10,749 nucleotides of DNA. It comes from Pseudomonadales bacterium (GTDB taxonomy: Bacteria; Pseudomonadota; Gammaproteobacteria; Pseudomonadales; Pseudohongiellaceae). The notes beneath the pieces were generated by a model. That model was not told the DNA's origin. It saw only the letters and a program-made list of their open reading frames with translations, and did no database searches. The stretch's first letter is position 1. Each line of letters begins with the position of its first letter. This document shows positions 1 through 7,619 of the stretch, piece by piece. The stretch lies in NCBI GenBank assembly GCA_022360535.1, contig JAKSCP010000543.1:1-10749 (forward strand), given 5' to 3'. The position numbers and the translations under genes are program-made.

Positions 1-1146
1 GCGATGGTTGATGGAGTACCGCTGCTCTCGCCAGATAACGTAGGATTGGGTGTAGTTCACTACCATTCCGCGGTGTTTCGCGGCCTGGAGCCGGATACGC
101 TATATGCCTATCGTGTGCAGGGTGCGGATGGTGCCTGGAGCGAGTGGTATCAGACTCGCACCGCCGCAGAATCCGGGCCGGTAAAGTTTGTTTATTTTGG
201 CGATGCGCAGAACGGCATCTTGTCCCACTGGTCTCGCGTAGTGCGCGCTGCCTTTATGCGCGCACCGGATGCCCGCTTCTTCTTGCATGCCGGCGACATG
301 GTTAATCGTGCGGCCAGAGATTTCGAATGGGCAGAGTGGTTTAAGGCCGGTGGTTTCGTTCATGGCAGTGTGCCGGCGGTCGTCGTGGTGGGCAATCATG
401 AAGTGCAGTCATACGGTATTGGTGATCGAACCTCGGAACGGGTGCTGACTCACTTGTGGCGACCGCAGTTTACCTTACCAGTCGATAGCAGTTTGCCATT
501 AAGCTTGCATGAAACTGTTTACGATGTGCGTTACAACGAGGACGTACATCTATTTGTACTCAATTCGCTGTCAAGAGAATTTGAACTGCAAGCGCAATGG
601 CTGGATCGTAAGTTGGAGGAGACTGATGCGCGATGGCGTATTGTCACCATGCACTATCCTATATTTTCTTCGGCAGAAGGTCGGGATGGCGCCAGTCGCC
701 GTGATGCTCTGCTGCCAATCTTGAATAAACATCGCGTCGATCTGGTGTTGCAAGGACATGATCATACTTATGCCCGCGGTGCCATCGGTCAATCGCCAGA
801 GCGTATGGCCACCGGTGAGGGCGAGGGTGTCGAGGTCATGTTCGTGAATTCGGTCTCCGGAGCCAAGATGTATTCCCTGAAACCGGACGGTTGGGATGGT
901 TATGCCGAGCATGGGGTAAGGCTGCAGCGGGCTGCCGAGAACACACCGTTCTATCAGGTTGTTTCCATCGAAGATTCAAAACTGATTTATGAAGCTTACA
1001 CCGCTGATGATCAACTCTATGATTACTTCGAAATGGTAAAAGGTGCGAATGGTCTCAAGTCACTAAGTCGGGGTGAACGGGAGACGATTAATGCCAGACA
1101 ATTTCTCACTACCGGCGAGTATGCCAACGCACCAGCGTTGCCGTAG
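1..1146 (+). CDS. Purple-acid-phosphatase-like metallophosphoesterase, 3' part (5' end outside window)
   Basis: A calcineurin-type phosphoesterase that should hydrolyse phosphate esters with a two-metal centre. Counting residues from the ATG at base 4, the metal-binding blocks come in the family order: GDAQ (66-69), GDMV (97-100), GNHE (130-133), a lone His in TMHYP (207) and GHDHTYAR (251-258). The last block is typical of purple acid phosphatases and their bacterial relatives. In front (about 15-55) is the end of a fibronectin-III-like domain, seen as HYHSAVFRGLEPDTLYAYRV. That domain is normally about 90 residues, and the frame is open to base 1, so the true start and probably a signal peptide lie upstream. 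The canonical Tyr after the first Asp block (GDxGxxY) is not evident, so it may not be a classical purple enzyme. It converges on the VOC gene with 10 bases between stops. The fold is certain; the substrate is unknown. Confidence 0.9.
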   Translation, partial: AMVDGVPLLSPDNVGLGVVHYHSAVFRGLEPDTLYAYRVQGADGAWSEWYQTRTAAESGPVKFVYFGDAQNGILSHWSRVVRAAFMRAPDARFFLHAGDMVNRAARDFEWAEWFKAGGFVHGSVPAVVVVGNHEVQSYGIGDRTSERVLTHLWRPQFTLPVDSSLPLSLHETVYDVRYNEDVHLFVLNSLSREFELQAQWLDRKLEETDARWRIVTMHYPIFSSAEGRDGASRRDALLPILNKHRVDLVLQGHDHTYARGAIGQSPERMATGEGEGVEVMFVNSVSGAKMYSLKPDGWDGYAEHGVRLQRAAENTPFYQVVSIEDSKLIYEAYTADDQLYDYFEMVKGANGLKSLSRGERETINARQFLTTGEYANAPALP

Positions 1147-1156
1147 ACAGAACTGG

Positions 1157-2230
1157 TCAAGTGCCATTGTCTGCAAAGTTTCTCGACGAGAACGGTGAAT
1201 CCGTTGAGATTTGCTGAAAGCCGAGCAGGTTGCCGTCCGGGTCCCGGGCGAAGATCGCCTGGCCTCCATCCACGCTCATGGGTTCCGTGATAGATGTGGC
1301 CCCAGCTTCCTGCAGCAAGGCTTTAGTGCTTTCAAGATCCACCACATCAAACATGATCAGGTTATAACCCGGCGCATCCAGTGGTCTGGGTTGCGCGGGC
1401 AATTCTGTGGGATGACTGTGGTATTGAATCAGTTCGAGCTCCAGATTGCGGACCTGAAACCAGACCATTTCCAATCGCGTGCCGGGTAAGCCGGACACCT
1501 GGTCGAAAGGTAGTCCGGACAAAGCACCACCAACCCCTAAGCGTCGAGGATCGGGTTCTTCCATCAATATGGAATAGAAAGCCACCATAGGTTCAATGTT
1601 AGGGGATGAAATTGATACGTGACGGATACGATAGTCGTTTTTCCGTGGCCGACTGATCCTGCTGAAATCGATGTGTTCAACTTCAAACATGATGCCATCT
1701 TGATCGTGGGCATAAGCATATACGACGGGATTGCGAGGGTTGAGTTGCACCGGATCACGATTGCCAATGTGACTGGCACCTCCTTGCAGAAACCGTTGAT
1801 AAGACTGGGTTTCATCCGCCACTTGATAACAGATGTGAGCAATGCCCGGACCATTCACTGGAACTGGAGAAAAATTCACGGCTGGCCGTGCACTGGGGGT
1901 AAATTGCATGAACCGTAGTTGTGCGTTCACGCTACGCATAAGTCGGGTTTCAGCCCGCAGTTTGGCCTGACTTCCAAAAGCTTGCAGTAAACTTTCGGCC
2001 AGTGGGCTTTCACTAACGCTTTCGAGGTTTGCCGCGGAACTATAGAGATCAGTTGCCTGATCCAGATCGGCAACAGTCACACCAATGTAGTTCACTCCCT
2101 GTACGACAGCTTCATCCCGTTCCTGAGAAGCGGCTGAAACCTGTTGCCATGAACAGCACAGCAGCAGAGCTAATATCAGGCGCTGCTTTATAAGGATTGC
2201 GTGAAGAGAGCTGCAAGTGACTGAATGCAC
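1157..2230 (-). CDS. Exported two-domain VOC (glyoxalase / extradiol dioxygenase fold) protein
   Basis: A 357-residue protein with a hydrophobic N-terminus ending in a Sec-type signal (KQRLILALLLCCSWQQVSA, about 15-33), then two vicinal-oxygen-chelate domains (about 44-190 and 200-342). Possible metal ligands are H132 and E183 in domain 1 and H204 and E266 in domain 2. The first-strand His of domain 1 is replaced (NYIGVTV), and the last ligand position of domain 2 reads Q (GNLLGFQQI), so the metal site is atypical. The start is a GTG at 2230, chosen because GGAGGT lies 7 bases before it; a longer reading from an ATG at 2356 has no support and would run into the neighbour's start region. The reaction is unknown: glyoxalase, epimerase, dioxygenase and resistance proteins all share this fold. 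It is divergent from a GST-like gene, but the predicted export would place it in another compartment. Confidence 0.82.
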   Translation of the reverse strand: MHSVTCSSLHAILIKQRLILALLLCCSWQQVSAASQERDEAVVQGVNYIGVTVADLDQATDLYSSAANLESVSESPLAESLLQAFGSQAKLRAETRLMRSVNAQLRFMQFTPSARPAVNFSPVPVNGPGIAHICYQVADETQSYQRFLQGGASHIGNRDPVQLNPRNPVVYAYAHDQDGIMFEVEHIDFSRISRPRKNDYRIRHVSISSPNIEPMVAFYSILMEEPDPRRLGVGGALSGLPFDQVSGLPGTRLEMVWFQVRNLELELIQYHSHPTELPAQPRPLDAPGYNLIMFDVVDLESTKALLQEAGATSITEPMSVDGGQAIFARDPDGNLLGFQQISTDSPFSSRNFADNGT

Positions 2231-2237
2231 GGGTGAT

Positions 2238-2243
2238 ACCTCC
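2238..2243 (-). promoter_or_regulatory. Shine-Dalgarno site deciding the GTG start of the VOC gene
   Basis: On the minus strand GGAGGT sits 7 bases upstream of the GTG at 2230. It is a full consensus match at ideal spacing, and it places the signal peptide right at the N-terminus. Confidence 0.75.
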
Positions 2244-2265
2244 GCCTTTCTTATTGCTTTTTCAG

Positions 2266-2273
2266 AGTATACT
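2266..2273. promoter_or_regulatory. Possible shared -10 element between the VOC and GST genes
   Basis: AGTATACT is a perfect palindrome, so TATACT (5 of 6 to the sigma-70 -10 consensus) reads on both strands midway in the 112-bp divergent gap. No convincing -35 hexamer at 16-18 bp was found on either strand. The call therefore rests on the -10-like core and position alone. Confidence 0.3.
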
Positions 2274-2342
2274 GGTGAGAGCGAGCACAATACACCGGTT
2301 GGGGCTTTGCAATGCCCTGATTCCCCACAGAGAATTGAAAGA

Positions 2343-3359
2343 ATGTTGTTATTCAAGGGCGTACCAGCCTCTCCTTACACCCGCAAGATGCTAAGTTTGT
2401 TGCGATATCGGCGGATAGCCTACCGTTTTATCCAGCACAGCCATGGTCAATATAAAGATTTTCCGTTACCAAAAGTGGATCTGATTCCAGTGTTCTACTT
2501 TGAGAATGAACAGGGCGAATTGGAAGCGGAGGTCGATTCCACTTTTATCTTGCGTCGCCTTGAGGCTGAGTACGCGGGAAGATCAGTCATTCCCTCAAGC
2601 CCGGCCCTACGATTTCTCGATTACCTGATTGAAGACTATGCTGACGAATGGATGACCAAGGCGATGTTTCACTATCGTTGGCATTTTGCAGCAGACGCTA
2701 AAAAGGCTTCCGACATCTTACCTTATTCTGGGGATACGACTGCCTCGGATGAGGCCATTGCAGCCAAGACTGCAGCCTTTAAAGAGCGGCAAATTGGCAG
2801 GCTCTATGTGGTGGGTTCCAATGAAACAACGGCGCCAGTTATTGAGAGCAGCTACCAACGGTTTTTGTCCTGTTTCAATGACCATCTAAAAGCTTATGGC
2901 TATGTTATGGGCGACCGCCCGGGCGCTTCAGATTTTGCGCTCTATGGACAACTCACCCAACTCGCTCAGTTTGACCCAACGTCTACAGCCTTAACGCTGG
3001 AGGTTGCACCGCGTGTTTACGCCTGGGTCTCTCACATGGACGATGTTTCAGGTCTTGAGCCGCAGACTGAGGATTGGTTGTCCCTGGAAGCAGCACCCGA
3101 TACCTTGTTGGCACTGCTGGAAGAAATGGGACGAACTTACGTGCCGGTAATGCTGGCAAACCACGCTGCTGCATTGGCAGGTGAGTCAGCAGTGCAGACC
3201 ACGGTGGAAGGGCAGGCCTGGGAGCAGACCACTTTCAAGTACCAGGCGTATTGCGTGAAATGGATTCGTCAGGAGTACCAGGCATTGGATGAAGCCAATA
3301 AATCACTGGTTGACGGTCTGCTGGTTGGCACTGGGTGTGAACGATTGCTCCAGGAGTAA
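2343..3359 (+). CDS. Glutathione S-transferase family protein with extended C-terminus
   Basis: 338 residues from the ATG at 2343. The N-terminal thioredoxin-like domain (about 1-80) begins MLLFKGVPASPYTRKMLSLLRY. It continues through a cis-Pro segment (DLIPVFYF) and an E(V)DST turn that matches the glutathione-binding E-S position. The active-site loop is SPYTRK (10-15), so there is no catalytic Cys; a Ser or Tyr would have to serve. A helical C-terminal domain follows (YVMGDRPGASDFALYGQLTQL is the classic GST helix-6 N-capping region). The protein then runs about 100 residues past a usual 200-230-residue GST, ending in a helix-rich tail. A GTG at 2217 would add 42 residues with no GST similarity and overlap the VOC gene; it was rejected. 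No signal peptide, so cytosolic. Substrate unknown. Confidence 0.85.
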   Translation: MLLFKGVPASPYTRKMLSLLRYRRIAYRFIQHSHGQYKDFPLPKVDLIPVFYFENEQGELEAEVDSTFILRRLEAEYAGRSVIPSSPALRFLDYLIEDYADEWMTKAMFHYRWHFAADAKKASDILPYSGDTTASDEAIAAKTAAFKERQIGRLYVVGSNETTAPVIESSYQRFLSCFNDHLKAYGYVMGDRPGASDFALYGQLTQLAQFDPTSTALTLEVAPRVYAWVSHMDDVSGLEPQTEDWLSLEAAPDTLLALLEEMGRTYVPVMLANHAAALAGESAVQTTVEGQAWEQTTFKYQAYCVKWIRQEYQALDEANKSLVDGLLVGTGCERLLQE

Positions 3360-3365
3360 TAGGTT

Positions 3366-4958
3366 TCACGCTGTGTCTATCAAATCAGTTAGATTAGCCA
3401 GCGCATTAAGCGCAGAAATGATAGCGCCTTCCTGCCAACCCCGAAGATAAGTCAGGTGGTCACCGGCAAAGAGAAAAGGTCCATCCGGTGCCTGCAGTAG
3501 GGTCGAGGGGTTGGAGACTGCCCAGCCTCCGAGTGTGAAAGGCACTTTACTCCAGGCGATTGAAATTCCCCGGTTTAGATTTGCCCGATACTGGGGATGA
3601 ACCTCTTCGCCCGCAGCAAGGGCCAGTTCGATTCGTGCTGCAGGGCTCAGGTTCGAAAAATTAGTGGCGTTACTTCCGCCGAATAAGTAGGAACCCACAA
3701 TCACCCCTTGTTCTTCACCGAATCCGCCTGAGGGATACCAGATTTGCAGGATGTCGGGATCAGTCCAGGAGATACCTCCGTAAATTTGATCTTCTTGTTC
3801 CCAGAACCTTGGTGATTGGAACGCAATCTTGGTGGGGTTGGCATACTGCGTAAGATTGATGGCAGATTGAATGCCACTGCTAAAGTCATTCGGAATGTTT
3901 CTGAGTACGCTGGGAGGAATTGTGACGATGGCGTAATCCGTTTCCAGGGCGCCGGATTCGGTCGCTGTTCTGCCTTCGATGCGTACGCGCTCACCACTGC
4001 GAAAGATACCTGTGACCTCCGCGCCATAGAATATTTCGTCCTGCAACTGGTCAGCAAAAGCGTAGGCGATGCGATCCATACCTCCCACAGGTTGCATCAT
4101 GGTGGCGGCCTGGTTGTAAGCTTCGACGAAGCTCGGCACAAATGGGATATTTGGGTCCAATAAGACGTCATCCCTATCCAGAGCGGCGGCGGCAACTTCT
4201 GGTGTGAGCCCACCACTGTCGGCAGCCAGCCCACCACGGGTAGAGCCTGTAAATTGGAAAAAGGCATCCAGCGCACCGAAATCTCGTAACACTTCTAATA
4301 CGCTTGCCCGTTCGCCAAAACTGATCTCATCATCCAGAGCACCTGCGTTTATCGCCTTTGCCAGTAACTCAGCAATATTGCCACGCATCGCCGTAACGAC
4401 TTCTCGTGCTCGCACTGGTTGTCCGCCAAAGGCTGATGCGCTGTGGATGAAAGCACCGCGGTTGTCGTTAACAAAGGCTTGCAACGGTACACCAAGCTCG
4501 CGGCAGTAACTGAGTACATTGGAATGGTGTTGCGAGATACGTGCTGGCCCTGCATTGAAATACAACTCGTCGCCGCTATCGAATGCGCAGACCTGCTGGC
4601 TGTCGGTTTCGTCGATTACTGACCCGGCTCGAATCGTGTGGCTACGACCGCCGGGTCGGTCCCGCGGCTCGATGACGGTGACAGGAAATCCCGCCTTCTT
4701 TAACTCATAGGCAACACATAGTCCTGATATGCCAGCGCCCAGAACGGCAACGCTGGGTTTGGGGCCTTCCATGAATTGGGCCGATCGGGCTAGCCAGCGT
4801 TCCTTATTGGTTGCCGCCTGGCTGTCACCAGGCACCAACAGGCCCATAGATACCATGGCCTGATAAACAGCCGTGGTGCCGCCAATTCCACCTAGTTGCT
4901 GTAGGAATTGTCGCCGAGTTTTGGGGGTTGCGTTGTTGTCGTCAAACGATCTGGTCAC
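3366..4958 (-). CDS. Tat-exported FAD-dependent amine / L-amino-acid oxidase family enzyme
   Basis: A 530-residue flavoenzyme of the monoamine oxidase / L-amino-acid oxidase family, expected to oxidise an amine or amino acid to the imine. A twin-arginine signal is clear (KTRRQFLQ, Arg 15-16, then a mild hydrophobic stretch and DSQAA near 46-49), so it would be exported folded with FAD bound. The Rossmann motif GAGISG is at 74-79, the second FAD motif RDRPGGRSH at 99-107, and the C-terminal FAD motif FLFAGDHLTYLRGWQEGAI at 495-513. The family's active-site Lys is probably K377 (NPTKIAFQSPRFW). The start is GTG at 4958; the next Met lies past the Arg pair and would lose the signal. No Shine-Dalgarno site is obvious. 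It lies 25 bases after a cytochrome gene on the same strand, which suggests a shared transcript and electron transfer to that haem protein. Substrate not assignable. Confidence 0.9.
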   Translation of the reverse strand: MTRSFDDNNATPKTRRQFLQQLGGIGGTTAVYQAMVSMGLLVPGDSQAATNKERWLARSAQFMEGPKPSVAVLGAGISGLCVAYELKKAGFPVTVIEPRDRPGGRSHTIRAGSVIDETDSQQVCAFDSGDELYFNAGPARISQHHSNVLSYCRELGVPLQAFVNDNRGAFIHSASAFGGQPVRAREVVTAMRGNIAELLAKAINAGALDDEISFGERASVLEVLRDFGALDAFFQFTGSTRGGLAADSGGLTPEVAAAALDRDDVLLDPNIPFVPSFVEAYNQAATMMQPVGGMDRIAYAFADQLQDEIFYGAEVTGIFRSGERVRIEGRTATESGALETDYAIVTIPPSVLRNIPNDFSSGIQSAINLTQYANPTKIAFQSPRFWEQEDQIYGGISWTDPDILQIWYPSGGFGEEQGVIVGSYLFGGSNATNFSNLSPAARIELALAAGEEVHPQYRANLNRGISIAWSKVPFTLGGWAVSNPSTLLQAPDGPFLFAGDHLTYLRGWQEGAIISALNALANLTDLIDTA

Positions 4959-4983
4959 GTATATAAGTTGGGCATTTCCGTTA

Positions 4984-5436
4984 TCACCAACTCACACTAT
5001 GACAATTCACACATCCTCCGGCAACTTTTCCCGCCAAATAGTATCTCGGTGGTCTCGCTGCTGCGGCTACTCTGGCATCAATAATTGAAGCAATAAAGGC
5101 GGCCATATCCTCTTGCAGGAAACCATGGCTTTCGCCGGCATCCTCTGCCATAAAGCTGGAGCTGATTGTTTCCATTTGTCGCAGGATAGAGACAACGATG
5201 TCTTGATCGATTTGATTGTATTCATCTTCCAATAACTCGCGATCCAGCAATGCCAGTTGATAGCCAAGCCGACTCATGTGCGAACCTGTCTGCTGCGATT
5301 CGTTGGCATTGAATGTTGGTGGCATAACGGTTTGTGCCATCACGGGGCCGGAATAATCACTGCAACTGGCGATTGTCAGCAGCGCGATTGGCGCGATTAG
5401 CAGACGTGCAATCAAAGAAAGTTTAAGTTGCGTCAT
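4984..5436 (-). CDS. c-type cytochrome lipoprotein, resembling cytochrome c'
   Basis: A 150-residue protein with a lipoprotein signal (MTQLKLSLIARLLIAPIALL then IASC, Cys 25), so it should be lipid-anchored facing the periplasm. A single haem-binding CVNCH (142-146) lies only four residues from the C-terminus. It is preceded by predicted helices, including an Ala-rich one (AAFIASIIDARVAAAARPP). A C-terminal CxxCH after a helical bundle is the layout of class II cytochromes (c', c-556) and is unlike ordinary class I cytochromes, where the motif is near the N-terminus. The usual Tyr/Phe-Arg after the motif is absent (SVSW ends the protein). GGAGGG lies just upstream of the ATG. It is first in a two-gene unit with the FAD enzyme and is its likely electron acceptor; the adjacent PQQ dehydrogenase is an alternative partner. 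Confidence 0.75.
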   Translation of the reverse strand: MTQLKLSLIARLLIAPIALLTIASCSDYSGPVMAQTVMPPTFNANESQQTGSHMSRLGYQLALLDRELLEDEYNQIDQDIVVSILRQMETISSSFMAEDAGESHGFLQEDMAAFIASIIDARVAAAARPPRYYLAGKVAGGCVNCHSVSW

Positions 5437-5515
5437 GGAACCCTCCGCAGTTAGAAACCATTAGTTCAAGCTAACAGAATTGCTGATACTGCGGATTGAC
5501 CCAGAGCAATAAGAA

Positions 5516-5548
5516 AAGGGCTGGAGAGAGACATTCTCTCCAGCCCTT
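5516..5548 (-). terminator. Rho-independent terminator of the PQQ dehydrogenase gene
   Basis: A perfect 14-bp inverted repeat (AAGGGCTGGAGAGA at 5516-5529 and its complement at 5535-5548) around a 5-base loop. Read on the minus strand it is followed by a T-rich run (TTTTCTTATT), counting the T's paired in the stem base. It starts 34 bases after the dehydrogenase stop. The plus-strand side has only a short CTTTT, so minus-strand use is favoured. It insulates the cytochrome/flavoenzyme unit from the upstream gene. Confidence 0.85.
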
Positions 5549-5582
5549 GCTTTTGGTCTATTCTTTCCTGACTTATTCTGAG

Positions 5583-7619
5583 CTAGGGCAGGGTGTACGC
5601 CACGAGCTGGGCCGGTTGGCCTCTACCGCCAACAAACATGGACAGGTACTGCTTGCCATCATGTTCATAAGTGAATGGCAAACCGGTCTGGTTATCTGGT
5701 AACTCCAGTTCATGGATGATTTCACCGGTCTCCTTATTGAGTGCGCGGAAGATGGGTCGCGCACCCGGTCCACCGGTGCCTTCGCCCACAAACAGCAGCG
5801 TCTTGGTCAGTAAAATACCCGAGCGGGTTGGAATGCCCGTACGTGGCAGATCAACACCTTCCAGCAGCGGATGGTTTGTCATACGTTCAGGTGTGTCCGC
5901 ATTGGGCACCCACCATAGATGATCGCCAGAGTTCATGTCGATAGCAGTGATTCGACCATAAGGTGGTTTGACTACTTCAAGACCTTGCACCCTTGGTGGA
6001 CGCACGCCAAACGCCTGACTCAAGTCGATGTCTGAGTCAGGATTCTTGGCCAGCGATAACACTTGCAACTGAGTGCGCGAAGGGACGTACAGGATTCCGG
6101 TTTCGGGATCCAGCGCTGAGCTTTCCCAATTAGAGCCACCCGTGGAAGAGGGTAATGACAGGAGTCCTTTCGTGCCATCAAGTGCTTCCTGTTGAGAAGG
6201 TGGCGTATAAATGGTTCGGGCCAGACGAAAACCTTCGATCGCTTCCAGTGCCAATGCTCTTAGTTCTGGAGTGAAGTCGATCAAATCATCTTCGGTAAAT
6301 CCCTGACGATCGAATGGAGCCGGGCGGGTCGGGAAGGGCTGAGTATCGGAGTACCATTCACCGGGAACATCGCCTGCGGGAACCGGTTGTTCCACAATGG
6401 GCCAGATAGGTTCACCAGTGCGTCGGTCAAATGCGTAAACCCAGGCCTGCTTGGTTACTGACATCACGATCTCGCGACCGTTAGGTAGATCGGCGACGAT
6501 GGGCGGTGAAGGTACATCCCAGTCCCATATATCATGATGAATGAATTGGTAATGCCATAACCGTTCGCCAGTATTCACATCGACAACCACAAGTCCACTG
6601 GAAAACAAGTTATCACCGTGACGGTCGCCACCGTAATAGTCACCTGTTGGGTCTTCAATCGGCAGGTAAACATGTCCCAGTTCAGGATCGCCGGAGATGG
6701 CAGCCCAAACACCTGAATTACCTGTGATGTCATTGCCGCTTAACCAGGATTCAAAACCCACTTCACCTTCCATCGGAATAGTGTGGAACGTCCAAAGCAA
6801 CTCACCGGTGTGAACATCAAAGCCGCGAATGTCGCCTTTCGTATTAAATTTTGAACGGGGGCGGCCACCGGTGCGGTGAGCGGCGCCCACTACGATGACA
6901 TCATTCATGACGAATGGTGGGGCAGAGATGCCAATGTCGGGATAGGGATAACGGGGATCGTCACCGTTGCGGACACCAACATAAAGATCGACGATGCCGT
7001 TATCACCAAAATCAGGGTCAGGGGTACCCGTTTCAGCATCGAGTGATACCAGTTGGTAGCCAGGCGACACATCGAGAATTCTGGACTCGATGCCATCACT
7101 CCAATAGGCAACGCCACGGCCAGCGCCTTTTCGTGGTGCCTCGTCGAATCGATCACCTTCGTCGTAGCGATAGAGCCACAGCACCTGTCCATTGGTGGCA
7201 TCCAACGCCACTACGTTACGAGTGTTGGCGATATTGGCATACAGCACGCCATCCACTTCCAGCGGCGTGGAAGGATTGGCGTAATCGATGGTGGTGCCGA
7301 AGTTTTCCGTGGAGAAACTCCAGGCCAGTTCCAGATCGGCTACATTGTCCGCGTTAATCTGATCCAGGGGTGAGTAACGGTTAGCCGACGCGCTACCGTG
7401 AATATTGGTCCAATTCCCGCCTTCAACTCCAGCCACCGGTCGAGGTTCCACCGCTGCAGGAGCCGGGCTTGCGCTCTCTGCTGCAGGCGCTGGCGATTCG
7501 GACACAGGGGCTTGTGCCACGTCAGTGGATTCCTGGGAACACGCTGCCAGGCCAAGTGCCAGACACAGAATGCCGAGTTGCTGCCGGGCGGGTGAATGTG
7601 ATCGAGGGGTTCTTATCAT
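5583..7619 (-). CDS. PQQ-dependent dehydrogenase lipoprotein (glucose/quinate dehydrogenase-like, without membrane domain)
   Basis: A 678-residue quinoprotein that should oxidise a sugar or alcohol in the periplasm with PQQ and Ca2+. The N-terminus has a lipobox (LAAC, Cys 27) followed by an Ala/Pro/Ser-rich tether (about 30-65). The eight-bladed propeller opens with NRYSPLDQINADNVADLELAWSF (80-102). Landmarks typical of this branch follow: GRGVAYW (167-173), HHDIWDWD (361-368), TGEPIWPIVEQPVPAGDVPGEW (401-422) and STGGSNW (492-498). Repeated DxxTGxxLW turns mark the propeller's W-motifs. It lacks the five membrane helices of glucose dehydrogenase and has no CxxCH haem domain, so electrons must go to a separate acceptor. 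GGAGAG lies 6 bases before the ATG. A strong terminator follows the gene. The family is certain; the substrate is not. Confidence 0.93.
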   Translation of the reverse strand: MIRTPRSHSPARQQLGILCLALGLAACSQESTDVAQAPVSESPAPAAESASPAPAAVEPRPVAGVEGGNWTNIHGSASANRYSPLDQINADNVADLELAWSFSTENFGTTIDYANPSTPLEVDGVLYANIANTRNVVALDATNGQVLWLYRYDEGDRFDEAPRKGAGRGVAYWSDGIESRILDVSPGYQLVSLDAETGTPDPDFGDNGIVDLYVGVRNGDDPRYPYPDIGISAPPFVMNDVIVVGAAHRTGGRPRSKFNTKGDIRGFDVHTGELLWTFHTIPMEGEVGFESWLSGNDITGNSGVWAAISGDPELGHVYLPIEDPTGDYYGGDRHGDNLFSSGLVVVDVNTGERLWHYQFIHHDIWDWDVPSPPIVADLPNGREIVMSVTKQAWVYAFDRRTGEPIWPIVEQPVPAGDVPGEWYSDTQPFPTRPAPFDRQGFTEDDLIDFTPELRALALEAIEGFRLARTIYTPPSQQEALDGTKGLLSLPSSTGGSNWESSALDPETGILYVPSRTQLQVLSLAKNPDSDIDLSQAFGVRPPRVQGLEVVKPPYGRITAIDMNSGDHLWWVPNADTPERMTNHPLLEGVDLPRTGIPTRSGILLTKTLLFVGEGTGGPGARPIFRALNKETGEIIHELELPDNQTGLPFTYEHDGKQYLSMFVGGRGQPAQLVAYTLP

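Noticed and set aside
2217..2342. N-terminal extension of the GST-like protein from a GTG at 2217
   Set aside because: It adds 42 residues with no GST similarity and overlaps the well-supported VOC start. The GST fold begins right at the ATG at 2343.
2231..2356. N-terminal extension of the VOC protein from an ATG at 2356
   Set aside because: It has no Shine-Dalgarno support, would place 42 residues before the signal peptide and would overlap the GST start at 2343. The GTG at 2230 has a consensus ribosome site.
6914..7357. A 147-codon plus-strand open frame opposite the PQQ dehydrogenase gene
   Set aside because: The product is rich in His, Arg and Trp with no pattern, as expected from an antisense reading of a propeller gene whose family assignment is secure.
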